A program made the position numbers and the translations under genes. Below, piece by piece: positions 37,446 to 45,974 of a stretch of DNA of 64,000 bases (position 1 is its first letter; the number at the start of each line of letters is the position of its first letter). The notes beneath the pieces are model-generated. The model had not been told where the DNA came from. It did no database searches and worked only from the letters and a program-made list of their open reading frames with translations. This DNA is from Myxococcus sp. RHSTA-1-4 (GTDB lineage: Bacteria; Myxococcota; Myxococcia; Myxococcales; Myxococcaceae). The DNA lies in the NCBI RefSeq assembly GCF_020037125.1, contig NZ_JAIQDG010000029.1:89191-153190 (forward strand). The letters run 5' to 3'.

Positions 37446-38990
37446 TCAGGCGGCGGACGCCGGGGGCGCCACCTTCGCGACGGTGGGCCACACCACGGGG
37501 TTGCGCCGTCCGTCCTCCACCCGGCGCGCCAGGTAGGGCTCACAGCCCCGGGCCTCGAAGGCGCGCTTCCACGCGGCGAAGCTGCCCCCGGCCCGCCAGG
37601 CGTCCATGGCCGCCAGCCCGCCCTCCGGGCCGCACTGGGCCAGCATGTACTCCACCCAGGCCCAGCGCGCGGACGTGGGCCGCACCTCGGCCCGTCCCCG
37701 CAGGCCCTTCCGGAGCCGCTCCAGCCGTCCCTCCACCTCGCGGATGCCCGCGAAGGGCGCCCCGTCCAGCGGCGTGTTGCGCTTGGCCACGAAGGGGGCC
37801 ACGCCCAGCGCCACCGGGAGGATGCGGGACAGCTCCGCGGTGAAGCGGATCAGCTCGTCGATGTCCTCGTCGCCCTCGTAGGGCAGGCCCACCACGTTGT
37901 ACACCTTGAGCTGCTTCATCCCGGCGGTGCGGGCGAAGTTCGCGGCCCGGACAATCTGCTCCTCCGAGTGCTTGCGGTCCACCAGGTCCCGCATCCGCTG
38001 GGAGGCCCCGTCCGCCGCCACCGTCAGGTTGGTGGCCCCTCCCCGCCGGAGCTGATCCACCAGCTCCTGCGTCAGCCGGTCCGCGCGCAGCGAGGACACC
38101 CCCACCTCACGCCCCGAGTCGGCGAGGGTGCGCAGCAGCTCGACGATGCGCGGGTGGTCCGTCACCGCGGCGCCCACCAGCCCCACCCGCTTCGCATGCT
38201 CCGGGATGAGCGACAGCACCCGCTCCGGAGGCACCGTCCGCATGCCCCCGTTGGTGGTGCGCCGCATGACGCAGTAGTGGCAGCCCCGCGAGCAGCCCCG
38301 CTCCGGCTCGATGAGGAACATGGAGCGCAGCTCGGTATGGGGGGTGATGATTTGCGAGCGGGCGGGCAGCCGGGCGTCCGTCGCCTTGGCGACGTGGTAG
38401 CGCGTCCCTCCCCGCCCGGGCACCCGGAAGCCGGGGGTGCGCGCCAGGTAGTCGAGCAGGGCCTCGCGCTCCATGGACGCCGCCGCGTCCACCAGCACGT
38501 GGATGAGGTCGTCCGCCTCGCCCTGGACGAGCACGTCCACGAAGGGCTCCAGCGGGTCCGGATTGGAGAAAGTCAGCGGGCCCCCGGCCACCACCAGCGG
38601 ATGGCCTCCGTCCCGGCGCTCCTCCGCCAGCAGGGGCAGGCCCGCCAATTCCAGCAAGGAGAAGAAGCCCGTCAGCTCCAGCTCGTAGGCCACGGAGAAG
38701 GCCAGCATGTCGAAGCTGGAGACGGGGTTCTGCGACTCCCACGTGAAGAGCGGGGTGCGCGTCTTCTTGAAGGCCTCCACGTCATCCGGAAGGAAGACGC
38801 GCTCGGCCGTGGCCCCGGCATGCGTGTGCAGCTCCCGGTAGATGGCCTGGAAGCCCAGCGAGCTCATGCCCACGTGGTAGGGGCTCGGATAGCAGAGGGC
38901 CACCCGGTAGGGCGCCGCCTTGAACAGCGTGCCCTGCTCGTCCGCCAGCAAGCTCCGGACGTGCTCGATGAGTGAGTAACGGCCCTCCAA
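37446..38990 (-). CDS. B12-binding-type radical SAM protein
   Basis: I start at TTG 38990: AGGAGG ends four bases before it, and the product then begins MEGRYSLIEHV, as in relatives. An in-frame GTG at 39023 would add 11 residues but has no ribosome site. The 514-residue protein has an N-terminal Rossmann-type region resembling the cobalamin-binding domain (RVALCYPSPYHVGMSSLGFQ) without an obvious DxHxxG, then the radical SAM core with CSRGCHYC at about 231-238 and a C-terminal extension (GCEPYLARR). It resembles the TIGR03960-type N-terminal half of larger fusions linked to tRNA or corrinoid chemistry. The substrate is unknown. Confidence 0.75.
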   Translation of the reverse strand: MEGRYSLIEHVRSLLADEQGTLFKAAPYRVALCYPSPYHVGMSSLGFQAIYRELHTHAGATAERVFLPDDVEAFKKTRTPLFTWESQNPVSSFDMLAFSVAYELELTGFFSLLELAGLPLLAEERRDGGHPLVVAGGPLTFSNPDPLEPFVDVLVQGEADDLIHVLVDAAASMEREALLDYLARTPGFRVPGRGGTRYHVAKATDARLPARSQIITPHTELRSMFLIEPERGCSRGCHYCVMRRTTNGGMRTVPPERVLSLIPEHAKRVGLVGAAVTDHPRIVELLRTLADSGREVGVSSLRADRLTQELVDQLRRGGATNLTVAADGASQRMRDLVDRKHSEEQIVRAANFARTAGMKQLKVYNVVGLPYEGDEDIDELIRFTAELSRILPVALGVAPFVAKRNTPLDGAPFAGIREVEGRLERLRKGLRGRAEVRPTSARWAWVEYMLAQCGPEGGLAAMDAWRAGGSFAAWKRAFEARGCEPYLARRVEDGRRNPVVWPTVAKVAPPASAA

Positions 38991-39023
38991 TGCGCCTCCT
39001 GTGGGGTACAGCTCTGTAAACAC

Positions 39024-39092
39024 CGCGGCCCCGGTCGGCCACTCCCGTGGGGAGGGCTGCCGGGGCCGCGATGCGCCACCCGGAGGTGGCGC
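39024..39092 (-). terminator. Tandem GC hairpins after the oar-unit lipoprotein
   Basis: Two structures: CGCGGCCCCGG (39024-39034) with CCGGGGCCGCG (39060-39070), an 11-bp perfect stem enclosing CTCCC/GGGAG; and GCGCCACC (39073-39080), loop CGGA, GGTGGCGC (39085-39092). They fill the 131-base gap between the lipoprotein stop and the radical SAM start and probably end the oar-lipoprotein transcript. Confidence 0.6.
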
Positions 39093-39121
39093 GTTTCAGC
39101 GACGAGAGATGACGCCTCGGT

Positions 39122-39838
39122 CTAGTTGAACGAGGGGATGGCCTTCGCCGGGACGCAGCAGGCCGTGCCGCCCACGACGCAGACGATGCCGTCGAGGCAG
39201 GTGGCCGCGAAGTCCGGGTTCAGACCGGAGCCCTCGCCGCAGCTCTCGTCCGCAGCCGTGGAGCCAGCGATGCAGCCCACCGCAGGCCACAGGGCGCTGA
39301 CGATGTAGCTCGAACGGCAGCCATCCCGCGTGTAGGTCAGCTCACCCGTCAGCTGGGTGCCGGGGGCGTTCGGGGCGGCGTACACGCGGATGTTCGAGAA
39401 CTGGTAGCTGATGCCACCCGTGGCCGTCACGACGCGCGCGGACTCGAAGGTGGGGGCGCCGCAGAAATCATTGGCATCCGCCTCCGACGCGAAGTTGCCG
39501 ATCGCCGTCTGCTCCGACTGATCGGTCGTCGTGTCCGCCAGGCCGCGGCTCGCCAGACCCTGCGGGCGCAGGGCCAGGGTGGCGGCGTTCCCGGCGTCCG
39601 GGTTGACGAACTTGTACACGCCGAGCAGCTCCGCCTTCGGCGCGACCAGCTCGCAGGCCTGGTCCGTGACGACACCGTCCACCACCAGGCGGGGCTCGTC
39701 CACCTGGTCGTACTTCGCAATCCAGTTGGTCGCGTCCTGAACGAAGCAGGCGGCCTCTGGCTGCTCCAGATCGCAGCCAGTCAGCATGCTACCAGCGCTC
39801 AGCACGACAAGCGTGGTCTTGAGAATGTTCTTGGTCAT
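39122..39838 (-). CDS. Outer-membrane-type lipoprotein downstream of oar
   Basis: A 238-residue lipoprotein with a textbook lipobox, LTGC at residues 19-22. The mature chain has nine further cysteines, including a dense C-terminal group (GCIAGST, ESCGEG, TCLDGIVCVVGGTACC). No Asp follows the lipid Cys in a way that clearly predicts retention, although CDLEQ has Asp at +2, which in enteric bacteria favours the inner membrane; myxobacterial rules differ. It starts 36 bases after the Oar-like gene, so it is probably co-transcribed and may be a surface partner of the receptor. No enzyme motif is seen. Confidence 0.8.
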   Translation of the reverse strand: MTKNILKTTLVVLSAGSMLTGCDLEQPEAACFVQDATNWIAKYDQVDEPRLVVDGVVTDQACELVAPKAELLGVYKFVNPDAGNAATLALRPQGLASRGLADTTTDQSEQTAIGNFASEADANDFCGAPTFESARVVTATGGISYQFSNIRVYAAPNAPGTQLTGELTYTRDGCRSSYIVSALWPAVGCIAGSTAADESCGEGSGLNPDFAATCLDGIVCVVGGTACCVPAKAIPSFN

Positions 39839-39874
39839 GTGACTTGAGGTTCCGATTCCGAAGTGGGCCCAGGA

Positions 39875-42800
39875 TTAGAACGTGTACCGGATACCGAACC
39901 GCACCTGACGCGGCGGCTGGTAACGGGTCGGGTTCTTGAAGTTCTTGTTGATGTCGCCATCGACGGTGCCGAACTTGGACTCGTCGATGAGCTCGGTGTC
40001 CGGGTCGTCCTCGCGCTCCTCACCGGCCTGCCAATCGACGTTGCCCGGCAGGTCGGACGGGCTGCCGTTGGCGATGGGCTGCACGGGCAGCGTGGTGTAG
40101 GTCTGGTCCACCGCGTCCGTGCCCTGGAAGTTGAACAGGTTGAAGACGTCCAGGGTGAAGGAGACGACGCTGTCCTTGCTGACCCGGTAGTTCACACCAA
40201 TGTTGGAGTCGATGGTGTTGACCCACGGGGTCCGGCCACCCTCGCCACGGGGAAGGACGAAGGACTCGTCCGTGCCGTAGGAGGAGTGCGCGCCGTAGTA
40301 GTTGATGGGCGTGCCGGAGCTGCCGCGGTAGGAAACACCGAGGCTCGCCGACAGCTCGCTCGTCAGGTTGAACTCCTTGGCGCCGAACACCTTGATCTGG
40401 TGCGTACGGTCGAAGGGCAGCAGACCCGTGCGGTTCTCCAGGAGCTCGATGAGGTCGAAGTCCGAGAGGATGTTCGGGTCGAGCTGCGCCGTCTCCGGAC
40501 GGAACAGACCGGGGTAGTTACCGTACAGGCGCGACCAGGTGTAGTTGGCCTGGGCGAGCCACCCGTCCGCGAAGGTGCGGTTCAGGTAGACGGTGACCGC
40601 GTCGTAGTTGCGCTCCGGCTTCGGGAACTCCTTGGCGAAGCCCGAGCCCGGGTTGCCGAGGAAGTACGTGTTGCCGTCGTCGCGGCTCATGTCCTCGATG
40701 ACCGAGTTCATGTCGCGGTGCGTGTAGCTGGCGCCGATGCGGGTGTTGGCGAGGAGCTCGTACTCACCGCCGACCACCACTTCGTCGGACGACTGCGGCT
40801 TGATGTCCGGGTCGACCGGCTCGTTCTCCACCTTGCCGCCCGTGTAGAGGCGGTTCGGGTTGCGGTTGGACTCCGGGAGCGCGATCACGTTCTCCGCGGA
40901 GCGGCAGTCCGTCTCCTGGCTCTCGCGGCTGGACGGATCGCAGCGGCCGGTACCATCCCCCGGCTCCGCCAGCTGGCGACGCGCGCTGAAGCGGCGCTCA
41001 CCCGGGAAGGCGCGGTCCAGCAGGTTGAGCGGCACCTGCTCGTAGTACCGGGCGAAGTTCACGAAGAACTTGGCGCGGCCGTTGGCGAACGGGTCGACGA
41101 TGGCGCCGACGCGCGGCGACCACTGGTTGCCCATGATGAGCGCCAGCTCGCCGTCACCGCCGTACATCGCCTGCACGTCGTAGCGGACGCCGAGGTTCAG
41201 CGTCACGCGGTTCGCGAGGGACCAGGAGTCCTGCACGAAGCCGCCCACCGTGGTGCTGGTGGACTTGGCCTGCTGGGTGAGCTGGGTGATGGGGGTGTCA
41301 GGCGCCGTCTGGTAGCCGTAGCGGCGGAAGTCGCTGACCGTGCCATCCTGATACGTGGCGCCGGCGTACGGGACGCTCTCCTGGAAGAACACGCCGCCGC
41401 CGTAGGCCTTGGTCTGGTCGTACACCAGGAACTCGGTGTCCACGCCGGCCTTCAGCACGTGGGTGCCGAGCGCGTTCAGCAGGTAGGTGGCCTTGGCGTT
41501 GATCTGGTAGCGGTCCAGCTTCGCGTCGCTCATGAAGCCGGGGCCGCCCACCGAGTAGCCGGTGACCGGGCAACGGTCGATGACCTGCTCCTCACCCTCC
41601 TCGTCGAGGTAGGTGACGGGGTCGCAAGCCGCGGCGTAGCCCTCGGGCAGGCTCTCGAACACCGTCAGGGTGCGCGGGTTGGTATACGTCATGCGGGAGT
41701 AGCCCGCGAGGCCGCGGCTGTCACCCAGCTTGCTGCCATCACCCGGCAGCGTGGACGCGGTCTGGTGGAACCAACCGACGTTGGCGTCGACCAGGACCTT
41801 CTTGTCCATGAACGCACCGGCGTACTTCAGGGCCAGCGACGTGGTGTTGGCGTTGTTCTCCGTCAGGCCGAAGTCGCCAGGACGCGCCGTCAGGGCGCCC
41901 GGCAGCAGGCCCGTGCGGGGATCCAGCGTCAGCTTGCCCAGGCCGCCCGTCGAGGACGGGGTGCCGTTCAGGGCGAACGACACGTTGTGGTCCTGGTTGA
42001 TGAGGTACGTCAGCTTGCCCATGTACTGCAGGCTGCGGGAGTCCGCGAAGTACTGACGCTCCGAGCCCGGAATGGCGTTGGCGACGGTGAAGCCGTTCTC
42101 ATCCGTGGCGTACCGGGTCCGCGGGCCGTCCTCGATGACCTCCAGCGCGTTGAGGGTACGGGTGTGCTGGTAGCGGGTGAACGACGGCGCGAAGCCGGCG
42201 AAGAACCACAGCTTGTCCTTGAGGATGGGACCGCCGAGGGTGGCGCCGAAGTCGCCCAGGTTCTTCAGCTCGTTGAGGCCGGTGATGACCGTGCCTTCCT
42301 CGCGAACCAGCTTGCGGTCACCCTCGAGGGTGCCCGGCGTCCAGTTGGCGAAGACGGAGCCGTGGAACTCGTTGGAGCCCGACCGGGTGACCGCGTTGAC
42401 CACGCCGCCCGTGGAACGACCGAACTCCGGCATGTAGCCGCCGGTGATGATGTTCACGTCCTGGACGAACTCGATGCTCAGCGGGCTCGCGTTCACGCCG
42501 TAGGCCGGGTCGTTCGTGGACAGGCCGTCCACCACGTAGCCGTTCTCGGGCGAGGTCGCGCCGTTGATGGACACGCCGTACTGGTCCGTCTGGGCGCCAG
42601 GCGCCAGCTCGGCCAGGGACTCGAAGGAGCGGGCCGCGCCGCCCTTGCCGCCCGGACGCGCCACGGCGATGCGCTTGATGAACTCCTGATCCACGTTGAC
42701 GCCCGTGGTCGTGGAGCCCACGTCGATCGTCGGCGGGGTACCGGTGATCTCCACCACCTCACCGAGGGACTCCGGCAGGAGCTCCACGTTGACGCGGATG

Positions 42801-43111
42801 GTGCGGTTCAGACGCAGCTGGACGTCAGCGCGCGCGTACGGACGGAACTGCTCCTTCTCGAACCGCAGGGTGTACACACCCGGCGGAAGCTGGGGAATAC
42901 GGTAGTTGCCCTGCGCGTCACTCACCACCGTCTGCTCGCCCTGAAGGTTGGGCGAGGTGGCGGTCACGACGACGTCAGGAACAGGCTGCCGGCTCTGAGC
43001 GTCGATGATCGTTCCGATCATCGTGCTCGACTGCGCGAAAGCCGCCGATCCGTAAAGCAGACCTGCGGCCAGGACAACTCCGGTTTCCCGGAGCACTCGG
43101 TTCACGTGCAT
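39875..43111 (-). CDS. oar: Oar-like TonB-dependent outer-membrane receptor
   Basis: A 1078-residue receptor from ATG 43111, with GGAGGGG six bases upstream. Residues 1-27 are a signal peptide (AFA-Q). Residues 30-115 form a carboxypeptidase-regulatory-like beta-sandwich (GTIIDAQSRQPVPDVVV, GNYRIPQLPPGVYTL). A plug follows (NGATSPENGYVVDGLSTND, then GGYMPEFGRSTGGVVNAVT), then a 22-strand-type barrel ending in an aromatic strand (VRFGIRYTF). This is the Oar/TBDT architecture. M. xanthus Oar is required for normal development and for secretion of the protease PopC; I infer the same family here, not the same cargo. It is divergent from tonB-exbB-exbD-exbD. Confidence 0.9.
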   Translation of the reverse strand: MHVNRVLRETGVVLAAGLLYGSAAFAQSSTMIGTIIDAQSRQPVPDVVVTATSPNLQGEQTVVSDAQGNYRIPQLPPGVYTLRFEKEQFRPYARADVQLRLNRTIRVNVELLPESLGEVVEITGTPPTIDVGSTTTGVNVDQEFIKRIAVARPGGKGGAARSFESLAELAPGAQTDQYGVSINGATSPENGYVVDGLSTNDPAYGVNASPLSIEFVQDVNIITGGYMPEFGRSTGGVVNAVTRSGSNEFHGSVFANWTPGTLEGDRKLVREEGTVITGLNELKNLGDFGATLGGPILKDKLWFFAGFAPSFTRYQHTRTLNALEVIEDGPRTRYATDENGFTVANAIPGSERQYFADSRSLQYMGKLTYLINQDHNVSFALNGTPSSTGGLGKLTLDPRTGLLPGALTARPGDFGLTENNANTTSLALKYAGAFMDKKVLVDANVGWFHQTASTLPGDGSKLGDSRGLAGYSRMTYTNPRTLTVFESLPEGYAAACDPVTYLDEEGEEQVIDRCPVTGYSVGGPGFMSDAKLDRYQINAKATYLLNALGTHVLKAGVDTEFLVYDQTKAYGGGVFFQESVPYAGATYQDGTVSDFRRYGYQTAPDTPITQLTQQAKSTSTTVGGFVQDSWSLANRVTLNLGVRYDVQAMYGGDGELALIMGNQWSPRVGAIVDPFANGRAKFFVNFARYYEQVPLNLLDRAFPGERRFSARRQLAEPGDGTGRCDPSSRESQETDCRSAENVIALPESNRNPNRLYTGGKVENEPVDPDIKPQSSDEVVVGGEYELLANTRIGASYTHRDMNSVIEDMSRDDGNTYFLGNPGSGFAKEFPKPERNYDAVTVYLNRTFADGWLAQANYTWSRLYGNYPGLFRPETAQLDPNILSDFDLIELLENRTGLLPFDRTHQIKVFGAKEFNLTSELSASLGVSYRGSSGTPINYYGAHSSYGTDESFVLPRGEGGRTPWVNTIDSNIGVNYRVSKDSVVSFTLDVFNLFNFQGTDAVDQTYTTLPVQPIANGSPSDLPGNVDWQAGEEREDDPDTELIDESKFGTVDGDINKNFKNPTRYQPPRQVRFGIRYTF

Positions 43112-43154
43112 ACCATACCCCTCCAAGGTGGGCTGCAACCGAAAATGACTCGGG

Positions 43155-43182
43155 AAAATATCCGAGGTCGAGCAGTTGTCAA
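43155..43182 (-). promoter_or_regulatory. Predicted sigma-70 promoter of oar
   Basis: On the - strand, a consensus TTGACA (43182-43177) is followed after 16 bases by TATTTT (43160-43155), four of six matches. Transcription would start about 8 bases further on, leaving a leader of about 35-40 bases to ATG 43111. It is the strongest -35 in the window. Confidence 0.7.
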
Positions 43183-43252
43183 TAGACCGTTGCTTTTTGG
43201 TGACCAGTGGGGCAATTGCGCGATCACGTCGGGTACCGTTCGACACGCCTGC

Positions 43253-43280
43253 TTGAACCAGAAACGCGTTTCTGTATGGT
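43253..43280 (+). promoter_or_regulatory. tonB promoter with a perfect 16-bp palindromic spacer
   Basis: TTGAAC (43253-43258), then CAGAAACGCGTTTCTG (43259-43274), then TATGGT (43275-43280). The spacer is exactly 16 bases, and all of it is one perfect palindrome, so a dimeric regulator could sit between RNA polymerase's -35 and -10 contacts. Both hexamers match consensus at four positions. The start would be near 43287, about 55 bases before ATG 43342, which has AAGAGGAG upstream. Confidence 0.65.
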
Positions 43281-43341
43281 ACGCGGCCTTCTCATCCGGG
43301 CAGGCCGTGGCGCAGTCCACTGGTCAAGAGGAGTCTAGTTC

Positions 43342-44091
43342 ATGTTCGATTCAGTCCTTGACCGCGGTCAGGGGCCCAAGTCGCGGTTCGGCGTCGGGGC
43401 CGCCATCTCGGTCTTCCTCCACTTGGCGCTGTTCGGCCTCGCGCTGTGGCTTTCGCTGCGGCCGCCTCCCGCCGAGGAGAAGGAGATCGAGGTGACGCTG
43501 AAGGCCACCATGGCCCCCCCGCCTCCGCCGCCGCCTCCGCCTCCTCCGGCCGCGTCCTCCAAGCCGAAGACGACTCCGAAGAAGCCCAAGAAGCCGGATC
43601 AGATCGTCCAGCCGAAGGAGATCCCCAAGGAGGTTCCGAAGGAGGTGGAGCCGTCCGAGGAGCCCGCCCAGGAGGAGGAGGCGAGCGAGGAGGAGGTCGA
43701 GGGTGGCGTCGAGGGGGGTGTTCCCGGTGGCGTGGTCGGTGGCGTCGTCGGCGGTGTGATCGGTGGTGTGGTGGGCGGTCAGCTCGGCGGGACGGGGACG
43801 GACGTGCTCCCCTTCGGCGCGGGCATGACGCGCCCGGAGAAGATCTCCGGCCCTCAGCCCGAGTATACGCGCGAGGCGCTGGAAGCTCGCGTGGCGGGCA
43901 CGATGATCGTCAAGTGCGTGGTGACCGTGGAAGGTCGAGTGGAGCGCTGCCGTATCATCAAGCCCCTGCCCCACATGGAAAGGGCCGTCCTGGACGCGCT
44001 GACTTCATCGCGCTACAAGCCCGTCACGTTCCAGGGCCGTCCGGTCCAGGTTGACTACACCTTCACCCTGAACTTCAAGCTGCCGCGCTGA
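43342..44091 (+). CDS. tonB: TonB-type energy transducer
   Basis: A 249-residue protein. One N-terminal membrane helix (about 18-42, VFLHLALFGLALWLSL with the His typical of TonB at its start) is followed by a polyproline run (59-69), Lys-Pro repeats (KPKKPDQIVQPKEIPKEV), an acidic stretch and a Gly/Val repeat region (GGVEGGVPGGVVGG and similar, about 122-150). The C-terminal TonB box-binding domain is complete (PEYTREALEARVAGTMIVKC, VLDALTSSRYKPVTFQGRPV). It couples the proton-motive force harvested by ExbB/D to outer-membrane receptors, most plausibly the divergent Oar-like one. First gene of the + strand operon. Confidence 0.92.
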   Translation: MFDSVLDRGQGPKSRFGVGAAISVFLHLALFGLALWLSLRPPPAEEKEIEVTLKATMAPPPPPPPPPPPAASSKPKTTPKKPKKPDQIVQPKEIPKEVPKEVEPSEEPAQEEEASEEEVEGGVEGGVPGGVVGGVVGGVIGGVVGGQLGGTGTDVLPFGAGMTRPEKISGPQPEYTREALEARVAGTMIVKCVVTVEGRVERCRIIKPLPHMERAVLDALTSSRYKPVTFQGRPVQVDYTFTLNFKLPR

Positions 44092-44160
44092 CTCGGGCGC
44101 GCTCTGTAGAGAAGCACCGCTGATCACCCCCGCGCTCGTGAGGAGGAGCGCTCCAATATC

Positions 44161-44844
44161 ATGGACTTTTCACTTGCTAGCATCTGGGCGCACACGGGCC
44201 TCTTCGCCCGGTGCATCATCTTCACCCTGGGCATCATGTCCATCGCGTCGCTGGTCGTGATGGCGGAGCGCATGCTCGTCTTCCGCAAGACGCGTTCGGA
44301 CAGCCGCACCTTCGCGGCGAAGATGGGCGCCATCCTGGCCAAGGGCGACCTGAACACGGCCGCCAACACGAACCTGGGCAAGGACGTGGGCCACCTGGGC
44401 CGCGTCATCAACGCCGGCCTGACGGCGTACCGCATCAGCCCGAACAACAAGGACGTGGCGGTGGAGTCGGTGGCGCGCGCGCTCGAGCGCCAGGCCCAGC
44501 GTGAGGTGCAGAGCATGAAGCGCGGCCTCGGCCTGCTGGCCACGGTGGGCTCCACGGCGCCCTTCGTCGGTCTGCTCGGCACGACGATGGGTATCGTCAC
44601 CGCCTTCCAGCTCATGGCGACCTCCGGCTCCGGCGGTCTGGGCACCATCTCGGCCGGTATCGCCGAGGCGCTCATCACCACGGCCTTCGGTCTGCTCGTG
44701 GCCATCCCCGCGGTGATGGCCTACAACTTCCTGCAGGGCTGGGTGGATGCCCGCGCGGTGGACATCTCCGAGTCCTCCAACGAGTTCCTGGACGTGGTCG
44801 CCCGTCACCTGGGCGGCGGCGCCCACACCTCGCACGCGGCCTGA
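44161..44844 (+). CDS. exbB: ExbB/TolQ/MotA-type proton channel subunit
   Basis: A 227-residue inner-membrane protein with three helices (about 10-35, 115-150, 165-190). The family signature is clear: LLATVGSTAPFVGLLGTTMG and later ISAGIAEALITTAFGLLVAIPAV. It forms the pentameric channel around ExbD helices. It begins 69 bases after tonB and precedes the two exbD genes. The adjacency to tonB supports ExbB over TolQ. Confidence 0.94.
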   Translation: MDFSLASIWAHTGLFARCIIFTLGIMSIASLVVMAERMLVFRKTRSDSRTFAAKMGAILAKGDLNTAANTNLGKDVGHLGRVINAGLTAYRISPNNKDVAVESVARALERQAQREVQSMKRGLGLLATVGSTAPFVGLLGTTMGIVTAFQLMATSGSGGLGTISAGIAEALITTAFGLLVAIPAVMAYNFLQGWVDARAVDISESSNEFLDVVARHLGGGAHTSHAA

Positions 44845-44973
44845 GCAGTGGCCCGGGGCAAGCCCGGGGACGACCCGAGGCCCGCCCTCGCGTGAGCACG
44901 GCTTGAGCTCCTGAAGGGGCTCAAGGCCGCCACCGGAGGCGGGCTCTCCTCCATCCAGGAATCAGGTACTCGC

Positions 44974-45387
44974 ATGGGAATGTCAGCAGGCCCCAAGGGG
45001 GGCATCAAGAGCGACATCAACGTCACGCCCCTGGTGGACGTGGTGCTGGTGCTCCTCATCATCTTCATGGTCGTCACCCCCATGCTCCAGCGCGGCAAGT
45101 CCGTGGAGCTGCCGAAGGCCACCGAAGTCGAGAAGGAGGGGAAGCAGGGACCCGACCCGCTCATCCTCTCCATCACCCCGGACAAGAAGGTGTTCGTGGA
45201 GAACGACCAGGTGGATGATCAGGCGCTCCAGGACAAGCTGACCGAGGAGCTGGCGAAGGACCCGGGCAAGAAGATCCTGCTCAAGGGTGACAACACGCTG
45301 AACGTCGGCGACGTGCGCAGGGTGCTGGACGTGGCCCGCAAGTCCAAGGCGAAGCAGATCGCGCTCGGCGTCGAGGAGAAGAAGTAA
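44974..45387 (+). CDS. exbD: ExbD/TolR-type protein, first copy
   Basis: A 137-residue protein. SDINVTPLVDVVLVLLIIFMV (split here as SDINVTPLVDVVLV and LLIIFMV) gives the single membrane helix with the proton-carrying Asp of the PLVDV motif. The periplasmic part (about 45-137) has the ExbD/TolR beta-alpha fold (ILLKGDNTLNVGDVRRVLDV). It lies 129 bases after exbB and its stop overlaps the ATG of the second copy by one base (TAATG). Confidence 0.94.
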   Translation: MGMSAGPKGGIKSDINVTPLVDVVLVLLIIFMVVTPMLQRGKSVELPKATEVEKEGKQGPDPLILSITPDKKVFVENDQVDDQALQDKLTEELAKDPGKKILLKGDNTLNVGDVRRVLDVARKSKAKQIALGVEEKK

Positions 45388-45893
45388 TGGCCGGACACAA
45401 GCAGCGGCAGTTCGTGAAGCCCGCGTCCGCACCGAACTCCGAGATCAACGTCACGCCGCTGGTGGACGTGGTGCTCGTGCTCCTCATCATCTTCATGGTG
45501 GTGACGCCGCTCATGGAGAAGGACATCCTGGTGCGCGTCCCCGACACGGAGGTGGAGCAGGAGCCCACCCCGCCGGATCCGAACGACCAGCAGCTGGTGG
45601 TGCAGCTCGACAAGGACGGCGGCTACTCCGTCAACACGGAGAAGATTGCCCCCGCCGACTACGTCAACCGCCTCAAGCGCATGCTGGCGGCCAAGAAGCC
45701 GGACGAGAAGATCGTCTTCTTCATGGCGGACGACGCGGCCAACTACGGCCGGCTCATCGTCGCGATGGACGGCGCGAAGACGGCCGGCGCGAAGGTGCTC
45801 GCCATGGCCACGGAGCTGCCGCAGAACGCCGTCATCCAGGGCACCGCGGTGGACACCGGCACCCCGGCACCCGCGCCGGCGCCCGCTCCCTGA
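45387..45893 (+). CDS. exbD: ExbD/TolR-type protein, second copy
   Basis: A 168-residue paralogue. The SEINVTPLVDVVLVLLII helix with Asp is conserved relative to the first copy, while the periplasmic domain diverges (VFFMADDAANYGRLIVAMDG) and an Ala/Pro tail ends it. Its ATG overlaps the TAA of the first copy, so translation is coupled. Two unequal ExbD proteins could form a heterodimer in the ExbB channel. Last gene of the tonB operon. Confidence 0.93.
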   Translation: MAGHKQRQFVKPASAPNSEINVTPLVDVVLVLLIIFMVVTPLMEKDILVRVPDTEVEQEPTPPDPNDQQLVVQLDKDGGYSVNTEKIAPADYVNRLKRMLAAKKPDEKIVFFMADDAANYGRLIVAMDGAKTAGAKVLAMATELPQNAVIQGTAVDTGTPAPAPAPAP

Positions 45894-45935
45894 GAGCCTC
45901 CTCCGGGCGGCCTACGCTCCGGGTTGGAGTCGTGA

Positions 45936-45964
45936 TTCACTTCGAGAAGCTCGTCGGCTAGAGT
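45936..45964 (+). promoter_or_regulatory. Predicted promoter of the DUF2378 gene
   Basis: TTCACT (45936-45941), 17 bases, TAGAGT (45959-45964). Each matches consensus at four positions. The -10 ends 10 bases before the ATG, so the leader would be only about 3 bases and carries no ribosome site. Confidence 0.5.
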
Positions 45965-45974
45965 CCACGACTCA

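Noticed and set aside
43112..43341. Cobalamin or other riboswitch in the oar leader
   Set aside because: The predicted oar leader is only about 40 bases, too short for a known aptamer, and no conserved box was seen.
39863..43495. A 1210-codon open frame on the + strand antisense to the Oar-like gene
   Set aside because: It is low complexity (Arg, Val, Gly, Leu, His) with no domain and mirrors the codon bias of the receptor gene; the other strand has signal peptide, plug and barrel motifs.
44852..44868. CCCGGG-type hairpin after exbB as a terminator
   Set aside because: Short, no T tract, and exbD continues on the same strand; I treat it as incidental.
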